A stretch of DNA of 64,000 nt, taken from Pseudomonas brassicacearum. GTDB taxonomy: Bacteria; Pseudomonadota; Gammaproteobacteria; Pseudomonadales; Pseudomonadaceae. The DNA is taken from positions 2,542,001 to 2,606,000 of the forward strand of contig NZ_CP045701.2 of NCBI RefSeq assembly GCF_009601685.2. The letters run 5' to 3'. Each line of letters opens with the position of its first letter. Within the stretch, counting starts at the first letter, position 1. Below the pieces are notes generated by a model. It was not told where the DNA came from. It made no database searches and saw nothing but the letters and a program-made list of their open reading frames with translations. This document shows, piece by piece, positions 46,106-55,410 of the stretch. Position numbers and translations under genes: made by a program.

Positions 46106-46131
46106 AGTTCCAGCCCTGGAGAACCTTGCAC

Positions 46132-46899
46132 ATGAATATCTTTCTCGGTCGTCTCGCCATCTTCGCAGCGATTTTTTTGTCCTGGCAGTTCGCTTCCGGT
46201 CCCTTGGTGGATCCGTTTTTCGTCAGCTCGCCATTGGAAATCGGCCGGCGCTTCATTGAGCTGGTCGCCAGTGGCCGACTGTTCTCCCACGGCTGGATCA
46301 CCGTCGTGGAAACCCTGGCGGGCTTTTTCTTCGGTGCCCTGGCAGGCATCACGGTGGGCTTGATCCTGGGGCGCAACGCGCTGCTCGCCAAGCTGCTGGA
46401 CCCGATCCTGACTTCCATCTACAGCCTGCCGAAAGTTGCCCTCGCGCCGCTGTTCATCATGTGGTTCGGGATCGGCATCGAAATGAAGATCATCCTGACC
46501 GCCACCATCGTGTTCTTCCTGGTGTTCCTCAACACCTACAGCGGTGTCCGCGCGGTGGAGCGCGAGCAATTGGAGATCCTGCGCCTGATGGGCGCCAAAG
46601 AGCACCACCTGATCACCAAGGTCGTGCTGCCGTCGGCCATCCAGTGGGTGTTCACCGGCCTCAAGCTGTCGGTGCCCTATGCCCTGATCGGTGCCATCGT
46701 CGGCGAGATCATGGCTGCCAACCGTGGCCTGGGCTACCTGTTGCAGGACGCGGCGGGGCAACTGGACACGGCCGGCGTATTCGCCGCGCTGATCGCTATC
46801 ATCGCCCTGGCGCTGCTGCTCCAGGCGGCGGTTCGTGCGCTGGAGACGTACCTGATGCCGTGGAAGAAAGAACAGGACGAGCGAGAAATCTCGGTCTGA
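46132..46899 (+). CDS. ABC transporter permease, SsuC/TauC type
   Basis: A 255-residue permease with about six helices and an EAA loop near LRLMGAKEHHLITKVVLPSA. ATG at 46132 with GGAGAACC upstream, 26 bases after the ATPase gene; the longer frame upstream overlaps that gene and is not used. Pairs with the flanking ATPase and binding protein. Confidence 0.9.
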   Translation: MNIFLGRLAIFAAIFLSWQFASGPLVDPFFVSSPLEIGRRFIELVASGRLFSHGWITVVETLAGFFFGALAGITVGLILGRNALLAKLLDPILTSIYSLPKVALAPLFIMWFGIGIEMKIILTATIVFFLVFLNTYSGVRAVEREQLEILRLMGAKEHHLITKVVLPSAIQWVFTGLKLSVPYALIGAIVGEIMAANRGLGYLLQDAAGQLDTAGVFAALIAIIALALLLQAAVRALETYLMPWKKEQDEREISV

Positions 46900-46937
46900 G
46901 CAACACCATCACAACAACAAAAACAGAGGGTCGCATC

Positions 46938-47936
46938 ATGTCTATCAAAGGTTTTATTTCTGCTTTAGGACTCAGCGTCGTACTCGGTGCTGTCTCGCTC
47001 CAGGCGCAAGCTGCCGAGAGCATCAAGGTCGCCTTGGGCACGGAAGGTTTCGTGCACATGCCGCTGTTCGTCGCACTCGACGGTGGCCTGTTCGAAAAAC
47101 ACGGCCTGGACATCGAACTGGTGAAGTTCAAGGGCGGCGGTGCGGCGGCGTCGGGGCTGGCCAGTCGTTCGGTGCAGTTCTGCTCATGCGCCACCCAGAA
47201 TGCGATCAATGCCAAGATCAAGGGCGCAGACATCACGCTCTTGGGGCGCATGGTCGGCCAATACGCCAGCAATGTGGTCATTCGCCAGGAAGTGGCCGAT
47301 CGGCTTGGCCTCAATGCCAGCTCCACCGTCGCGCAACGGCTGGCCGCGTTCAAGGGCCTGCGCCTGGCGGTGAGCGGAGCCGGTGGCAGCGCCGATTTCC
47401 TGGTGCGCTTCCTTGGCCAACAGGCCCATCTGGAATCGGAAAAGGATTTCACGCTGCTTTACCTCAACAACGGCGCGGCAATGCTGGCGGCGTTCGCCCA
47501 AGGCAAGATCGATGGCTTTGCCCTGTCATCGCCGGCCTCAGATAGCGCGGTTATTGACCAGAACGGCTTCACCTTGCTGGACATGTCCGAGGGCATGGTC
47601 GCCGAGCTGGATGGTTATCCCTCGATCGCCCTCAGTGCTCGTCGGCAATGGGCCGAAGACAACCCGGCCATCGTAAAAGCCTTCCTGGCCGCCTTGGGCG
47701 ATGCCACTCAGATGATCAACGAACAGCCGCAGCAAGCCATGAAAGCCGTGCGCAGTCGCTTCGGCGGCGTGAATGACAAGGTCTATGCCGCCGCCTGGGA
47801 AAACAATCGCAAGTCGTTCCCGAAGACCCCGTACCTGACGAATACCGACGTGGAGCGTGCGATCAAGTTCCTGGGGGCGGTCCAGAACGAAAAAATCCCG
47901 GGCAAGGCCCAGGACTATCTGACCCAGGTGCGCTGA
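46938..47936 (+). CDS. ABC transporter binding protein, SsuA/NMT1-like
   Basis: A 332-residue periplasmic protein with a signal peptide to about residue 25 (SLQAQA) and the NMT1/SsuA fold (FVHMPLFVALDGGLFEKHGL; FKGGGAAASGLASRS). ATG at 46938 with AGAGGG upstream. Binds the imported substrate. Members bind sulfonates, thiamine precursors or aromatic acids, so specificity is open. Confidence 0.87.
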   Translation: MSIKGFISALGLSVVLGAVSLQAQAAESIKVALGTEGFVHMPLFVALDGGLFEKHGLDIELVKFKGGGAAASGLASRSVQFCSCATQNAINAKIKGADITLLGRMVGQYASNVVIRQEVADRLGLNASSTVAQRLAAFKGLRLAVSGAGGSADFLVRFLGQQAHLESEKDFTLLYLNNGAAMLAAFAQGKIDGFALSSPASDSAVIDQNGFTLLDMSEGMVAELDGYPSIALSARRQWAEDNPAIVKAFLAALGDATQMINEQPQQAMKAVRSRFGGVNDKVYAAAWENNRKSFPKTPYLTNTDVERAIKFLGAVQNEKIPGKAQDYLTQVR

Positions 47937-48011
47937 AGCGCGTTTGAATTTCATCCGGCCGGCGCTTCAGGAACACATCGGCAGCGCTCGGCTTCTTCTC
48001 GGTAAGCAGTC

Positions 48012-49262
48012 ATGAAATCAATAAAAACAATGCCGCTCTGCGCGGCAGGGATGGGCTTTGCCGTGTATCTGCCCATGGCAGGCGCCGAAGGGTTCCTTGA
48101 AGACGCCAAGGCCTCTTTGCAAATGCGTAATTTCTATATGAGCCGGGATTTTCGCGAGGGCGCGGGCCAGTCAAAACGCCAGGAATGGGCCCAGGGTTTT
48201 ATCCTGCGTTATGAATCCGGCTTCACACCTGGCGTCGTCGGGTTCGGTGTCGATGCGATCGGCATGTTGGGTATCAAGCTCGATTCCGGGCCAGGGCGTT
48301 CCGGCACCGGCCTGCTGCCGGTCCAGGACGATGGGGATGTACCCGACAATTATTCCAAGGCTGGCGGCACCCTCAAGGTCAAGGTCTCGGAGAGTCAGTT
48401 GCGGGTCGGGACCCTGTTGCCGAAATGGCCGACCCTGACCGCCAACAACGGTCGCTTGCTGCCCCAGACTTTCGAGGGGGCCCAGGTACAGGTCAATGAA
48501 TGGAAGCCTCTTGAGCTCACCGCGGCACAGATCCAAGGCACGGTGTACAGGGACCAGTCGGGCTCCACCGGTCTTGAGCTGAACAACAAGAACCGTCGCT
48601 TCAGTGGCCCCCTCGATGGCGGTGATTTCAACCTTCTCGGCGGGACCTTTCACGCCAGTGAGACGACCGACCTGATTGCCCAATACGCCGTCCTGGAAGA
48701 CGTCTACAAGCAGCGCTTCCTGGGCCTGACTGATCGCCGCAAGGGCGATTGGGGCGCCTTCACCAGCGATGTGCGCTTGTTCGACAGTGACAGCGATGGC
48801 CAGGCGCGAGGCGGGCGCATCGACAACCGTGCCTTCAGTGCCTTGGGCACTTACACGCTCAAAGGCCATTCGTTTGGGCTGGGCTACCAGAAAATGTCCG
48901 GGGACTCCGCGTTCCCCTACGTGGCCGGCACCAACCCTTACCTGGTGAACTTCGTCCAGATGGGCGACTTTGCCGAGAAGGACGAACGCTCCTGGCAGGC
49001 ACGTTATGACTTCGACCTCGCCAGCGTCGGCGTACCGGGCTTGAGCTTCATGACGCGTTACCTGCGCGGCAGTCGGGCCGACGTGCCGGGTGCTGATTCC
49101 GACGGCGAACGCGAACTCGACGTCGAGCTGCAATACGTGGTGCAGAGCGGTTCGATGAAAGGCATGAGCATGCGGGTGCGCAGCGCTACCTATCGAGCGG
49201 ACTTCGCCCGGGACGCTGACGATGTGCGCGTGATCGTCAGCTACCCACTGTCGCTTCTGTAA
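48012..49262 (+). CDS. OprD-family outer-membrane porin
   Basis: A 416-residue porin with signal peptide (to about residue 25, PMAGA) and the strong OprD-family start EGFLEDAKASLQMRNFYMSR. The C-terminus VRVIVSYPLSLL suits a barrel. OprD/Opd/Occ porins admit carboxylates and basic amino acids. Lying behind an importer with a CoA ligase, it most likely admits the same carboxylic acid. Confidence 0.88.
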   Translation: MKSIKTMPLCAAGMGFAVYLPMAGAEGFLEDAKASLQMRNFYMSRDFREGAGQSKRQEWAQGFILRYESGFTPGVVGFGVDAIGMLGIKLDSGPGRSGTGLLPVQDDGDVPDNYSKAGGTLKVKVSESQLRVGTLLPKWPTLTANNGRLLPQTFEGAQVQVNEWKPLELTAAQIQGTVYRDQSGSTGLELNNKNRRFSGPLDGGDFNLLGGTFHASETTDLIAQYAVLEDVYKQRFLGLTDRRKGDWGAFTSDVRLFDSDSDGQARGGRIDNRAFSALGTYTLKGHSFGLGYQKMSGDSAFPYVAGTNPYLVNFVQMGDFAEKDERSWQARYDFDLASVGVPGLSFMTRYLRGSRADVPGADSDGERELDVELQYVVQSGSMKGMSMRVRSATYRADFARDADDVRVIVSYPLSLL

Positions 49263-49289
49263 TCCAAGCCATTCAACGGGAGGTAACCG

Positions 49290-51374
49290 ATGCACGCCAC
49301 TGTAGTGCTCCAACGTGAAGGTGATGTCGGCCAGGTCATCATCGACAATCCACCGGTCAATGCCCTGTCGCTTGGGGTTCGGGAGCAGTTGCTCGAAAGG
49401 CTGCAAGAGGCGTTGGCCGACAGTGCCATCAAGGTGATCGTCATTGCGTGCCAGGGCCGGACATTCGTCGCCGGGGCCGATATCAAGGAATTTGACCTGC
49501 CCCTGCAGGCACCTCATCTGCCTGAGGTGTTGGCCGCGATTGAACAGGCGTCGAAACCCGTCGTTGCGGCGCTGCATGGCTCGGCGTTCGGTGGCGGGCT
49601 CGAACTGGCGCTGGCTTGCCATTACCGAGTGGCCGCACCGGATGCGCAGTTCGCTTTGCCGGAAGTCAGCCTGGGGCTGATACCCGGAGCAGGGGGCACG
49701 CAACGCTTGCCACGGTTGTGCGGCATGGAGGTGGCACTGGCGATGGTGCTGGAGGGCGAACGTATCGGTGCGGCGCAGGCACTGTCGATCGGTTTGCTGG
49801 ATAGATTGAGCGACGCTTCGGTCCTGGAGTGCGCAATCGACTTCGCCAGGGACGTCGTGGGCAAACCTATTGTTAGAGGCTGCGACCGGTCGGTGCCTGA
49901 ATTCGACCGGCAGTTTTTCCACGAACGCGCCCAGGCGATCCTTCGCAAGACCGCTGGCCAGGAGGCCCCCGTCATGGCCCTGCAAGCACTGCAAGGCGCC
50001 TGGCAACTGCCTTTCGCCGAAGGAATGGCGAACGAGCGTGAACGCTTCATCGCACGCCGCCATAGCGAGCAGGCGAGGGCATTGCGGCACGTGTTCTTTG
50101 CCGAGCGGGACCTGGCCTCCAGATGTCGTGCATTGGCCACGCAAGCCCCCACACGCCCCATCGATGTGGTCGCCGTGATCGGCGCGGGCACCATGGGCAG
50201 CGGCATTGCGCTGTGCCTGGCCAACGCCGGCATCGCTACACGCCTGATCGACACGCAGCCCGAAGCCCTGGAGCGAGGCCGCACGACCATCGACCGTTAC
50301 TTCTCCAGTGCCTTGGAGAAAGGCCGACTGGATGCCGATGAAGCCACTCGGCGGGCCACGCTGATTGAGTTCGACTCAAGCATTGAAGGCGTTGCCAGTG
50401 CTGACCTGATTATCGAAGCCGTGTTCGAAGACCTCGCCGTCAAGCAGGCCGTGTTCAGGCAGTTGGACCGCTTCGCCAAGTCGGGTGCGATCCTCGCGAC
50501 GAATACTTCGTACCTCGATATCGAAGCCATTGCCGCCGTGACCACCCGCCCGGGCGATGTCATCGGCATGCACTTCTTCAGCCCGGCGCACGTCATGAAG
50601 CTGCTTGAGGTGGTCAGGACGCCCCGGGGCCACGCTGATGTCCTGGCGACGGTGCTGCAATTGGGCGGGCGAGTGGGCAAGACCGCTGTCGCGGTGGGCA
50701 ATTGCTATGGTTTTGTCGGTAACCGTCTGCTGGCCGTTCGCGAGCGCGAGGCGGGTTTCCTGCTGGAGGAGGGGGCGGCGCCCGAGGATGTGGACCGGGT
50801 CATCCGCCAGTTCGGCTTCCCCATGGGCCCCTTCGAACTGCGTGACCTGGCGGGCGTGGATATCGCTTGGCGAAACCGGCAGGGCCGGGCTGATCTACTG
50901 AGCGCTGCGGAACGCCGTTGCAACTGGATCGAACAGCTGCACGAGGCGGGGCGTCTCGGACAGAAAACAGCAGCCGGTTACTATCGATACGAGGAAGGCC
51001 AGCGCCGGGGCCTGCCGGACCCGTATGTGGCCAGGATGCTCGTGGCTCATCGCCAGAACCGTGGCATCGAGCCGCGTGCAATCGGCGATGAGGAAATCCT
51101 CGACAGGTGCCTGTTCGCCATGATCAATGAGGCCGCGCACCTGCTTGAGCAAGGCATCGTCGACAGCCCCAATGACATCGACCTCGTCTGGATTCACGGC
51201 TACGGCTTTCCCCGTTACCGGGGCGGGCTTCTTTACCATGCCGACCGGGTCGGCTTGCCCAGGATCGTCGAGGCGCTCTCCAGCTGGGCGGCCTTACTTC
51301 CTGAGCGAGGACTTGGGGTGGCTCCGCTGCTTCGGACAAAGGCAGCGCAGGGTTCGTCATTCATTCAGCCATGA
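49290..51374 (+). CDS. Fused enoyl-CoA hydratase / 3-hydroxyacyl-CoA dehydrogenase (FadB-like)
   Basis: A 694-residue bifunctional protein. N-terminal crotonase domain has both catalytic Glu (GGGLELALAC; FALPEVSLGLIPGAGGTQ). The Rossmann domain begins near residue 290 (VAVIGAGTMGSGIALCL) and carries the HAD His segment GMHFFSPAHVMKLLEV; the C-terminal domain repeats to the end. Performs hydration and NAD-linked oxidation of an acyl-CoA. GGGAGGTAACCG precedes ATG. With the upstream ligase and crotonase it makes a beta-oxidation route; no thiolase gene is present. Confidence 0.88.
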   Translation: MHATVVLQREGDVGQVIIDNPPVNALSLGVREQLLERLQEALADSAIKVIVIACQGRTFVAGADIKEFDLPLQAPHLPEVLAAIEQASKPVVAALHGSAFGGGLELALACHYRVAAPDAQFALPEVSLGLIPGAGGTQRLPRLCGMEVALAMVLEGERIGAAQALSIGLLDRLSDASVLECAIDFARDVVGKPIVRGCDRSVPEFDRQFFHERAQAILRKTAGQEAPVMALQALQGAWQLPFAEGMANERERFIARRHSEQARALRHVFFAERDLASRCRALATQAPTRPIDVVAVIGAGTMGSGIALCLANAGIATRLIDTQPEALERGRTTIDRYFSSALEKGRLDADEATRRATLIEFDSSIEGVASADLIIEAVFEDLAVKQAVFRQLDRFAKSGAILATNTSYLDIEAIAAVTTRPGDVIGMHFFSPAHVMKLLEVVRTPRGHADVLATVLQLGGRVGKTAVAVGNCYGFVGNRLLAVREREAGFLLEEGAAPEDVDRVIRQFGFPMGPFELRDLAGVDIAWRNRQGRADLLSAAERRCNWIEQLHEAGRLGQKTAAGYYRYEEGQRRGLPDPYVARMLVAHRQNRGIEPRAIGDEEILDRCLFAMINEAAHLLEQGIVDSPNDIDLVWIHGYGFPRYRGGLLYHADRVGLPRIVEALSSWAALLPERGLGVAPLLRTKAAQGSSFIQP

Positions 51375-51392
51375 TGCGAATAAGGTCGCGCT

Positions 51393-51542
51393 TCATTGCT
51401 CGAGCATCAACGTGCGCCAGACGATTACTGGCGCAACGGTGCCTTGCTCCTCCTTGTTCTCCGCCAAGGGCGGCGGGGCCGAAGGGGTCACCTCTGTTGT
51501 TGGATCCTGGTCGCTGTCTGGGGCCGATACGGTTTCACTCAT
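51393..51542 (-). CDS. Possible small protein, 49 residues
   Basis: ATG at 51542 overlaps the stop of the oxidoreductase gene (ATGAGTGA) and has AGGA eight bases upstream inside that gene, so translational coupling is possible. The product is acidic and Pro-rich, then ends VIVWRTLMLEQ. No family recognised. It fills the gap between the convergent FadB-like gene and the oxidoreductase gene. It may be a chance frame. Confidence 0.35.
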   Translation of the reverse strand: MSETVSAPDSDQDPTTEVTPSAPPPLAENKEEQGTVAPVIVWRTLMLEQ

Positions 51543-52551
51543 CGGCCATTCCTGAATGGATCTTGATGACAACCTTGCCCTTGGATCGTCCTTGTTCGAC
51601 ATAGCGCAGGGCATCGGCCGTCGCGTCGAAAGGGAAGGATCGGTCAAGCACCGGCTTGATAACGCCGGACTCGACGAGCGTGGTGATTTCACGCAGTTGA
51701 GGACCGCTGGCTCGCATGAACACGAAGGCGTAGCTCACACCCTTTCGGGGGGCCTTGCGGCGTATACCGCTGCTCAACAGGCCCATGATCAGTCTCAGCA
51801 CCCAGGAAAATCCCTGGGCCTGGGCGAACTGTGGGGTGGGTGGTCCCGAGATGGAAATGAGCTGGCCGCCAGGTTTGAGGATCTTCAGCGATTTCTCCAG
51901 TTCATCGGCGCCCAGGCTGTGCAACACGACGTCATAGTCCTGCAGGACGCTGGCGAAATCCTGTTGCCTGTAGTCGATGACTACGTCCGCGCCGAGGGCT
52001 TTGACCCACGGCACATTGCCGGTGCTGGTGCTGGTCGCAACGAAGGCGCCCAAGTGCTTGGCAAGCTGGATGGCGAGGGTGCCGACGCCACCTGAACCGG
52101 CCTGGATGAAGACCTTTTGGCCTCGCTTCAGTCGGGCGGTTTCAACCAGTACCTGCCAGGCGGTCAGGGCGACCAAGGGCAGGGCAGCGGCTTCTTCCAT
52201 GCTGATGTTTGCCGGTTTCACGGCCAGGGCGTTTTCGTTCACTGCAATCTGCTCGGCGAAGGTGCCGATGTGCCCATCCGGGGCGCGGGCATAGACCTCA
52301 TCGCCCGCCTTGAATTGCTCGACACGGGAGCCCACACGGACCACGACCCCGGCCAAGTCATGACCCAATGCCAAGGGAAATGAGTAGGGCAGGATCAATT
52401 TGAATTCGCCTTTGCTGATCTTTGAATCCAGTAGATTGACGCTGGCGGCCTGCACGCGGACCAGAACGTCGTGCTCTCCCACGTCAGGGGCCGGTACATC
52501 GCCTATACGGCCACTGCTCTTGCCGTAGCGGTCGATTAAAAATGCCTTCAT
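51535..52551 (-). CDS. Zinc-less NADP-dependent alkene/quinone oxidoreductase (MDR family)
   Basis: A 338-residue medium-chain reductase. N-terminal GroES-like fold (MKAFLIDRYGKSSG start; GHDLAGVVVRVGS) and the nucleotide motif AGSGGVGTLAIQLAKHLGA. Structural and catalytic zinc cysteines are missing, as in quinone and enone reductases. ATG at 52551 has AGAAGAGC upstream; an upstream extension is not used. Last main gene of the leftward OYE-SDR unit; all three reduce electrophilic carbonyl or alkene compounds. Confidence 0.85.
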   Translation of the reverse strand: MKAFLIDRYGKSSGRIGDVPAPDVGEHDVLVRVQAASVNLLDSKISKGEFKLILPYSFPLALGHDLAGVVVRVGSRVEQFKAGDEVYARAPDGHIGTFAEQIAVNENALAVKPANISMEEAAALPLVALTAWQVLVETARLKRGQKVFIQAGSGGVGTLAIQLAKHLGAFVATSTSTGNVPWVKALGADVVIDYRQQDFASVLQDYDVVLHSLGADELEKSLKILKPGGQLISISGPPTPQFAQAQGFSWVLRLIMGLLSSGIRRKAPRKGVSYAFVFMRASGPQLREITTLVESGVIKPVLDRSFPFDATADALRYVEQGRSKGKVVIKIHSGMADE

Positions 52552-52650
52552 GGTGTTTTGCTCTTCTAAGGGATGCAGCGCAGTGATCATCTGGCCCGGC
52601 ATCCAGAAATACCGGCGCTGTCCTTCGCGCCGGCGCCCGCTAAACAATGA

Positions 52651-53439
52651 TCACGCCGGGTCTTGATAACGTTCGGCAACATGGGACTGCCGGATTTGCC
52701 CGAGCAGGCCTTGACGCGCGGCCTGCAAGGCATCCCAGCGTGCCGCTTCATGCAAAGGCGGGATGGTCACCGGCTCGCGACGATCAAAACCGACCAGCGC
52801 GGCATCGACCAGGTCAGCGACTTCCATGACTTCATTCAGGGTGTTGATATCGATGCCCGCGCGTTCCCAGATTTCGGTACGGGTGGCCGCTGGCAGGACA
52901 GCTTGAACGTAGACGCCTTTTGGGGCGAGTTCCAGGCTGAGTCCCTGGGAGAGAAACAGCACGAACGCCTTGGTCGCGCCGTAGACCGACATACCGAACT
53001 CCGGTGCCAGGCCCACGACGGAGCCAATATTGATAATCGCGCCGTCACCCGCTTTGACCAGGCGTGGGGCGATGGCGCTGGCCAGCCGCACCAGCGCGGT
53101 GGTATTGAGCGACACCAGGTGCGCGACGCTGTCGGTCGATTGTTCGATGAAGGTCCCGGATTGGGCAGCACCGGCGTTATTGACCAGGATGCCGATGTCG
53201 GCGTCATCGCGCAGCCGGGTTTCGACGGTGGTCAGGTCGCCGATCTGGGTCAGGTCGGCCTGGAGAATATCCACGACAACGTTATGTTCGCTGCGCAGCT
53301 TGGCGGCCAGCGCTTCCAGGCGCGCGCTGTCGCGGGCGACCAGGACGAGAGGGTGTCCACGTTGCGCAAAGCGCTGGGCATAGACAGCGCCAATGCCGGT
53401 GGAGGCGCCAGTGATGAGAACGGTTGTGCGAGTGTCCAT
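52651..53439 (-). CDS. SDR-family oxidoreductase
   Basis: A 262-residue short-chain dehydrogenase with cofactor motif TGASTGIG, NNAG, catalytic Ser (INIGSVVG) and Tyr/Lys (YGATK) all intact. Typical of classical SDRs annotated as NAD(P)-dependent. Between the OYE and MDR genes on the same strand, and probably cotranscribed. Substrate unknown. Confidence 0.87.
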   Translation of the reverse strand: MDTRTTVLITGASTGIGAVYAQRFAQRGHPLVLVARDSARLEALAAKLRSEHNVVVDILQADLTQIGDLTTVETRLRDDADIGILVNNAGAAQSGTFIEQSTDSVAHLVSLNTTALVRLASAIAPRLVKAGDGAIINIGSVVGLAPEFGMSVYGATKAFVLFLSQGLSLELAPKGVYVQAVLPAATRTEIWERAGIDINTLNEVMEVADLVDAALVGFDRREPVTIPPLHEAARWDALQAARQGLLGQIRQSHVAERYQDPA

Positions 53440-53516
53440 GGGAGATTCTCTTCTTCAAGGTATTGATGAGCGAGTCGCGCGCTGTTGTTCAGGCGCGCAG
53501 TCGGGTCTTGCCAGTG

Positions 53517-54611
53517 TTACCGCGCGCTGGATTCAGCGAGCGTTGGATAGTCGATGTAGCCCGTCGCACCGCCACCGTAGAGGGTAGCGGGGTTGAATGC
53601 CGACAAAGGCGAACCGGTTCTGAGCCGCTCCACCAGGTCCGGATTGCCGATGAACGGCCGGCCGAAGGCGATCAGGTCTGCCTTGTCTTCGACGAGTCGT
53701 GAGGTGGCCAGCTCCAGGTCGTAGCCGTTGTTGGCGATGTAGGTGTTTTTGAAACGTTGGCGCAAGGCGGCAAAGTCGAAGGGCGCAACGTCGCGCGGCC
53801 CACCTGTCGCGCCTTCGACCACGTGCAGGTAAACGATGTCGAGAGCGTTGAGCTGTTCGACCAGGTAGTCGAACTGGGCCTGTGGTGCGCTGCTGGACAC
53901 ACCATTGGCCGGCGAGACCGGCGAGATGCGCAGGCCGGTGCGGTTGGCGCCGACTTCTTCCACCACTGCCGCGGTCACTTCCAGCAGCAGGCGAGCACGA
54001 TTTTCAATCGAGCCGCCGTAGGCATCGGTGCGCACGTTGGCACCGTCCTTGATGAACTGGTCCAGCAGATAGCCGTTCGCGCCGTGGATCTCCACGCCGT
54101 CAAACCCTGCCGCGATGGCGTTCGCCGCCGCCTGGCGAAAATCGTTGACGATCCCGGGTAACTCGCTGATGTCCAGCGCTCGCGGTTCGGAAACGTCCTC
54201 GAAACTATTGTTGACGAATACCTTGGTCGCCGGACGCAAGGCGGAGGGGGCCACTGGTGCGACGCCGTTCGCTTGCAGGTCGACGTGGGAAACGCGGCCC
54301 ACATGCCACAGTTGCAGGAAAATTCGCCCACCTTTGGCATGCACGGCCTCGGTGACGGTGCGCCAGCCGTCGATCTGCGCCTGGGTGTAGATCCCAGGTG
54401 TGTCCTGATAACCCTGTCCTTGCTGGGAAACCTGTGAAGCCTCGGAGATCAGCAGGCCTGCCGACGCTCTTTGGCTGTAGTAAGTGGCAGCGAACTCGCT
54501 CGGTACAAAACCTTGCCCCGCACGGTTACGTGTCAGCGGTGCCAGGACCACTCGGTTGGAAAGCGTGAGATCACCCAATGTGTAGGGCGTGAACAGGTTC
54601 TGGTCGGTCAT
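53517..54611 (-). CDS. Old yellow enzyme family FMN alkene reductase (NemA-like)
   Basis: A 364-residue TIM-barrel flavoprotein. N-terminal APLTRNRAG, substrate-binding pair in VEIHGANGYLLDQF (His-x-x-Asn), and DAYGGSIENRARLL. Reduces alpha,beta-unsaturated carbonyls, nitro compounds and quinones with NAD(P)H. First gene of the leftward unit; a TTGACA hexamer lies upstream (54711-54706 on the minus strand). Divergent from a TetR gene that likely senses such electrophiles. Confidence 0.9.
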   Translation of the reverse strand: MTDQNLFTPYTLGDLTLSNRVVLAPLTRNRAGQGFVPSEFAATYYSQRASAGLLISEASQVSQQGQGYQDTPGIYTQAQIDGWRTVTEAVHAKGGRIFLQLWHVGRVSHVDLQANGVAPVAPSALRPATKVFVNNSFEDVSEPRALDISELPGIVNDFRQAAANAIAAGFDGVEIHGANGYLLDQFIKDGANVRTDAYGGSIENRARLLLEVTAAVVEEVGANRTGLRISPVSPANGVSSSAPQAQFDYLVEQLNALDIVYLHVVEGATGGPRDVAPFDFAALRQRFKNTYIANNGYDLELATSRLVEDKADLIAFGRPFIGNPDLVERLRTGSPLSAFNPATLYGGGATGYIDYPTLAESSAR

Positions 54612-54716
54612 GGCGTCTTGTTTCCGTCGGTTTGGATAAAGGGTGCGCGTGCAGCCTGCCGAAGTGAGCGCGGCTTTTTATTAGGATGATGATCGAAATC
54701 TAAACTGTCAACTAAT

Positions 54717-54746
54717 TTGATTATGCTCGACATCTATGTATGATGT
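54717..54746 (+). promoter_or_regulatory. TetR promoter with overlapping operator
   Basis: TTGATT (54717-54722) and TATGAT (54739-54744) with a 16-base spacer form a good sigma-70 promoter for the TetR gene. The dyad ACATC-N7-GATGT (54730-54746) covers the -10, as expected of an autoregulated TetR operator. Confidence 0.5.
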
Positions 54747-54781
54747 GCGCATGATTTTCGAGCAGCACGAGGGAGTGAAAA

Positions 54782-55369
54782 ATGAGGGTGACCAAGGCCC
54801 AGGCCCAGGCAAATCGGGAGCACATCGTCGAGACGGCGTCTGTCTTGTTTCGCGAGCGAGGTTTTGACGGCGTGGGTGTGGCGGACTTGATGGCGGCCGC
54901 CGGCTTCACCCATGGCGGGTTCTACAAGCATTTCGGTTCCAAGGCCGACCTGATGGCCGAAGCGGCAGCCAACAGCCTTGCGCAGTCGCTGACCGACAAT
55001 GCGGGCATCGACGTGCCTGGTTTCGTCGATCTTTACGTGTCCAGGGACCACCGTGACGGCCGGGGCGGCGGTTGCACCTTGGCGGCACTGTGTGGCGATG
55101 CTGCCCGTCAATCGCCCGAACTGAAGGCCACCTTTGCCAGCGGCATCGAAAACACGCTGGCCGCGCTCGAAAGCCGGTACGAGACCGAGCAAGACGCGCC
55201 GCAGGAAGCGATCAGGGCCAAAATGCTCGACATGTTGGCCCATGCCGTCGGCGCGATCATGTTGTCACGGGCCTGCCCGGACGATTGCGCGCTGGCCGAT
55301 GAAATCCTCGAGGTTTGCCGCGCCCAGATCATCGCATCACTGCCGCCATCGCCCGTGACGCAGCCTTAG
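54782..55369 (+). CDS. TetR-family regulator of the OYE unit
   Basis: TetR protein of 195 residues. The helix-turn-helix is at about 33-55 (VADLMAAAGFTHGGFYKHF). Two cysteines, Cys98 and Cys104 (GGGCTLAALC), lie in the ligand domain; NemR-type sensors use cysteine modification by electrophiles, so redox or electrophile sensing is plausible here but untested. Divergent from the OYE gene with a promoter-overlapping dyad between. Just downstream lies the second REPIN array. Confidence 0.87.
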   Translation: MRVTKAQAQANREHIVETASVLFRERGFDGVGVADLMAAAGFTHGGFYKHFGSKADLMAEAAANSLAQSLTDNAGIDVPGFVDLYVSRDHRDGRGGGCTLAALCGDAARQSPELKATFASGIENTLAALESRYETEQDAPQEAIRAKMLDMLAHAVGAIMLSRACPDDCALADEILEVCRAQIIASLPPSPVTQP

Positions 55370-55410
55370 TGATCATTTGTTTCATGAGAACGTGCTTCCG
55401 CTGGACTTGT

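Noticed and set aside
48171..50144. A 657-codon minus-strand frame across the porin and FadB-like genes
   Set aside because: Crosses two well-supported genes on the other strand; composition is that of an antisense shadow.
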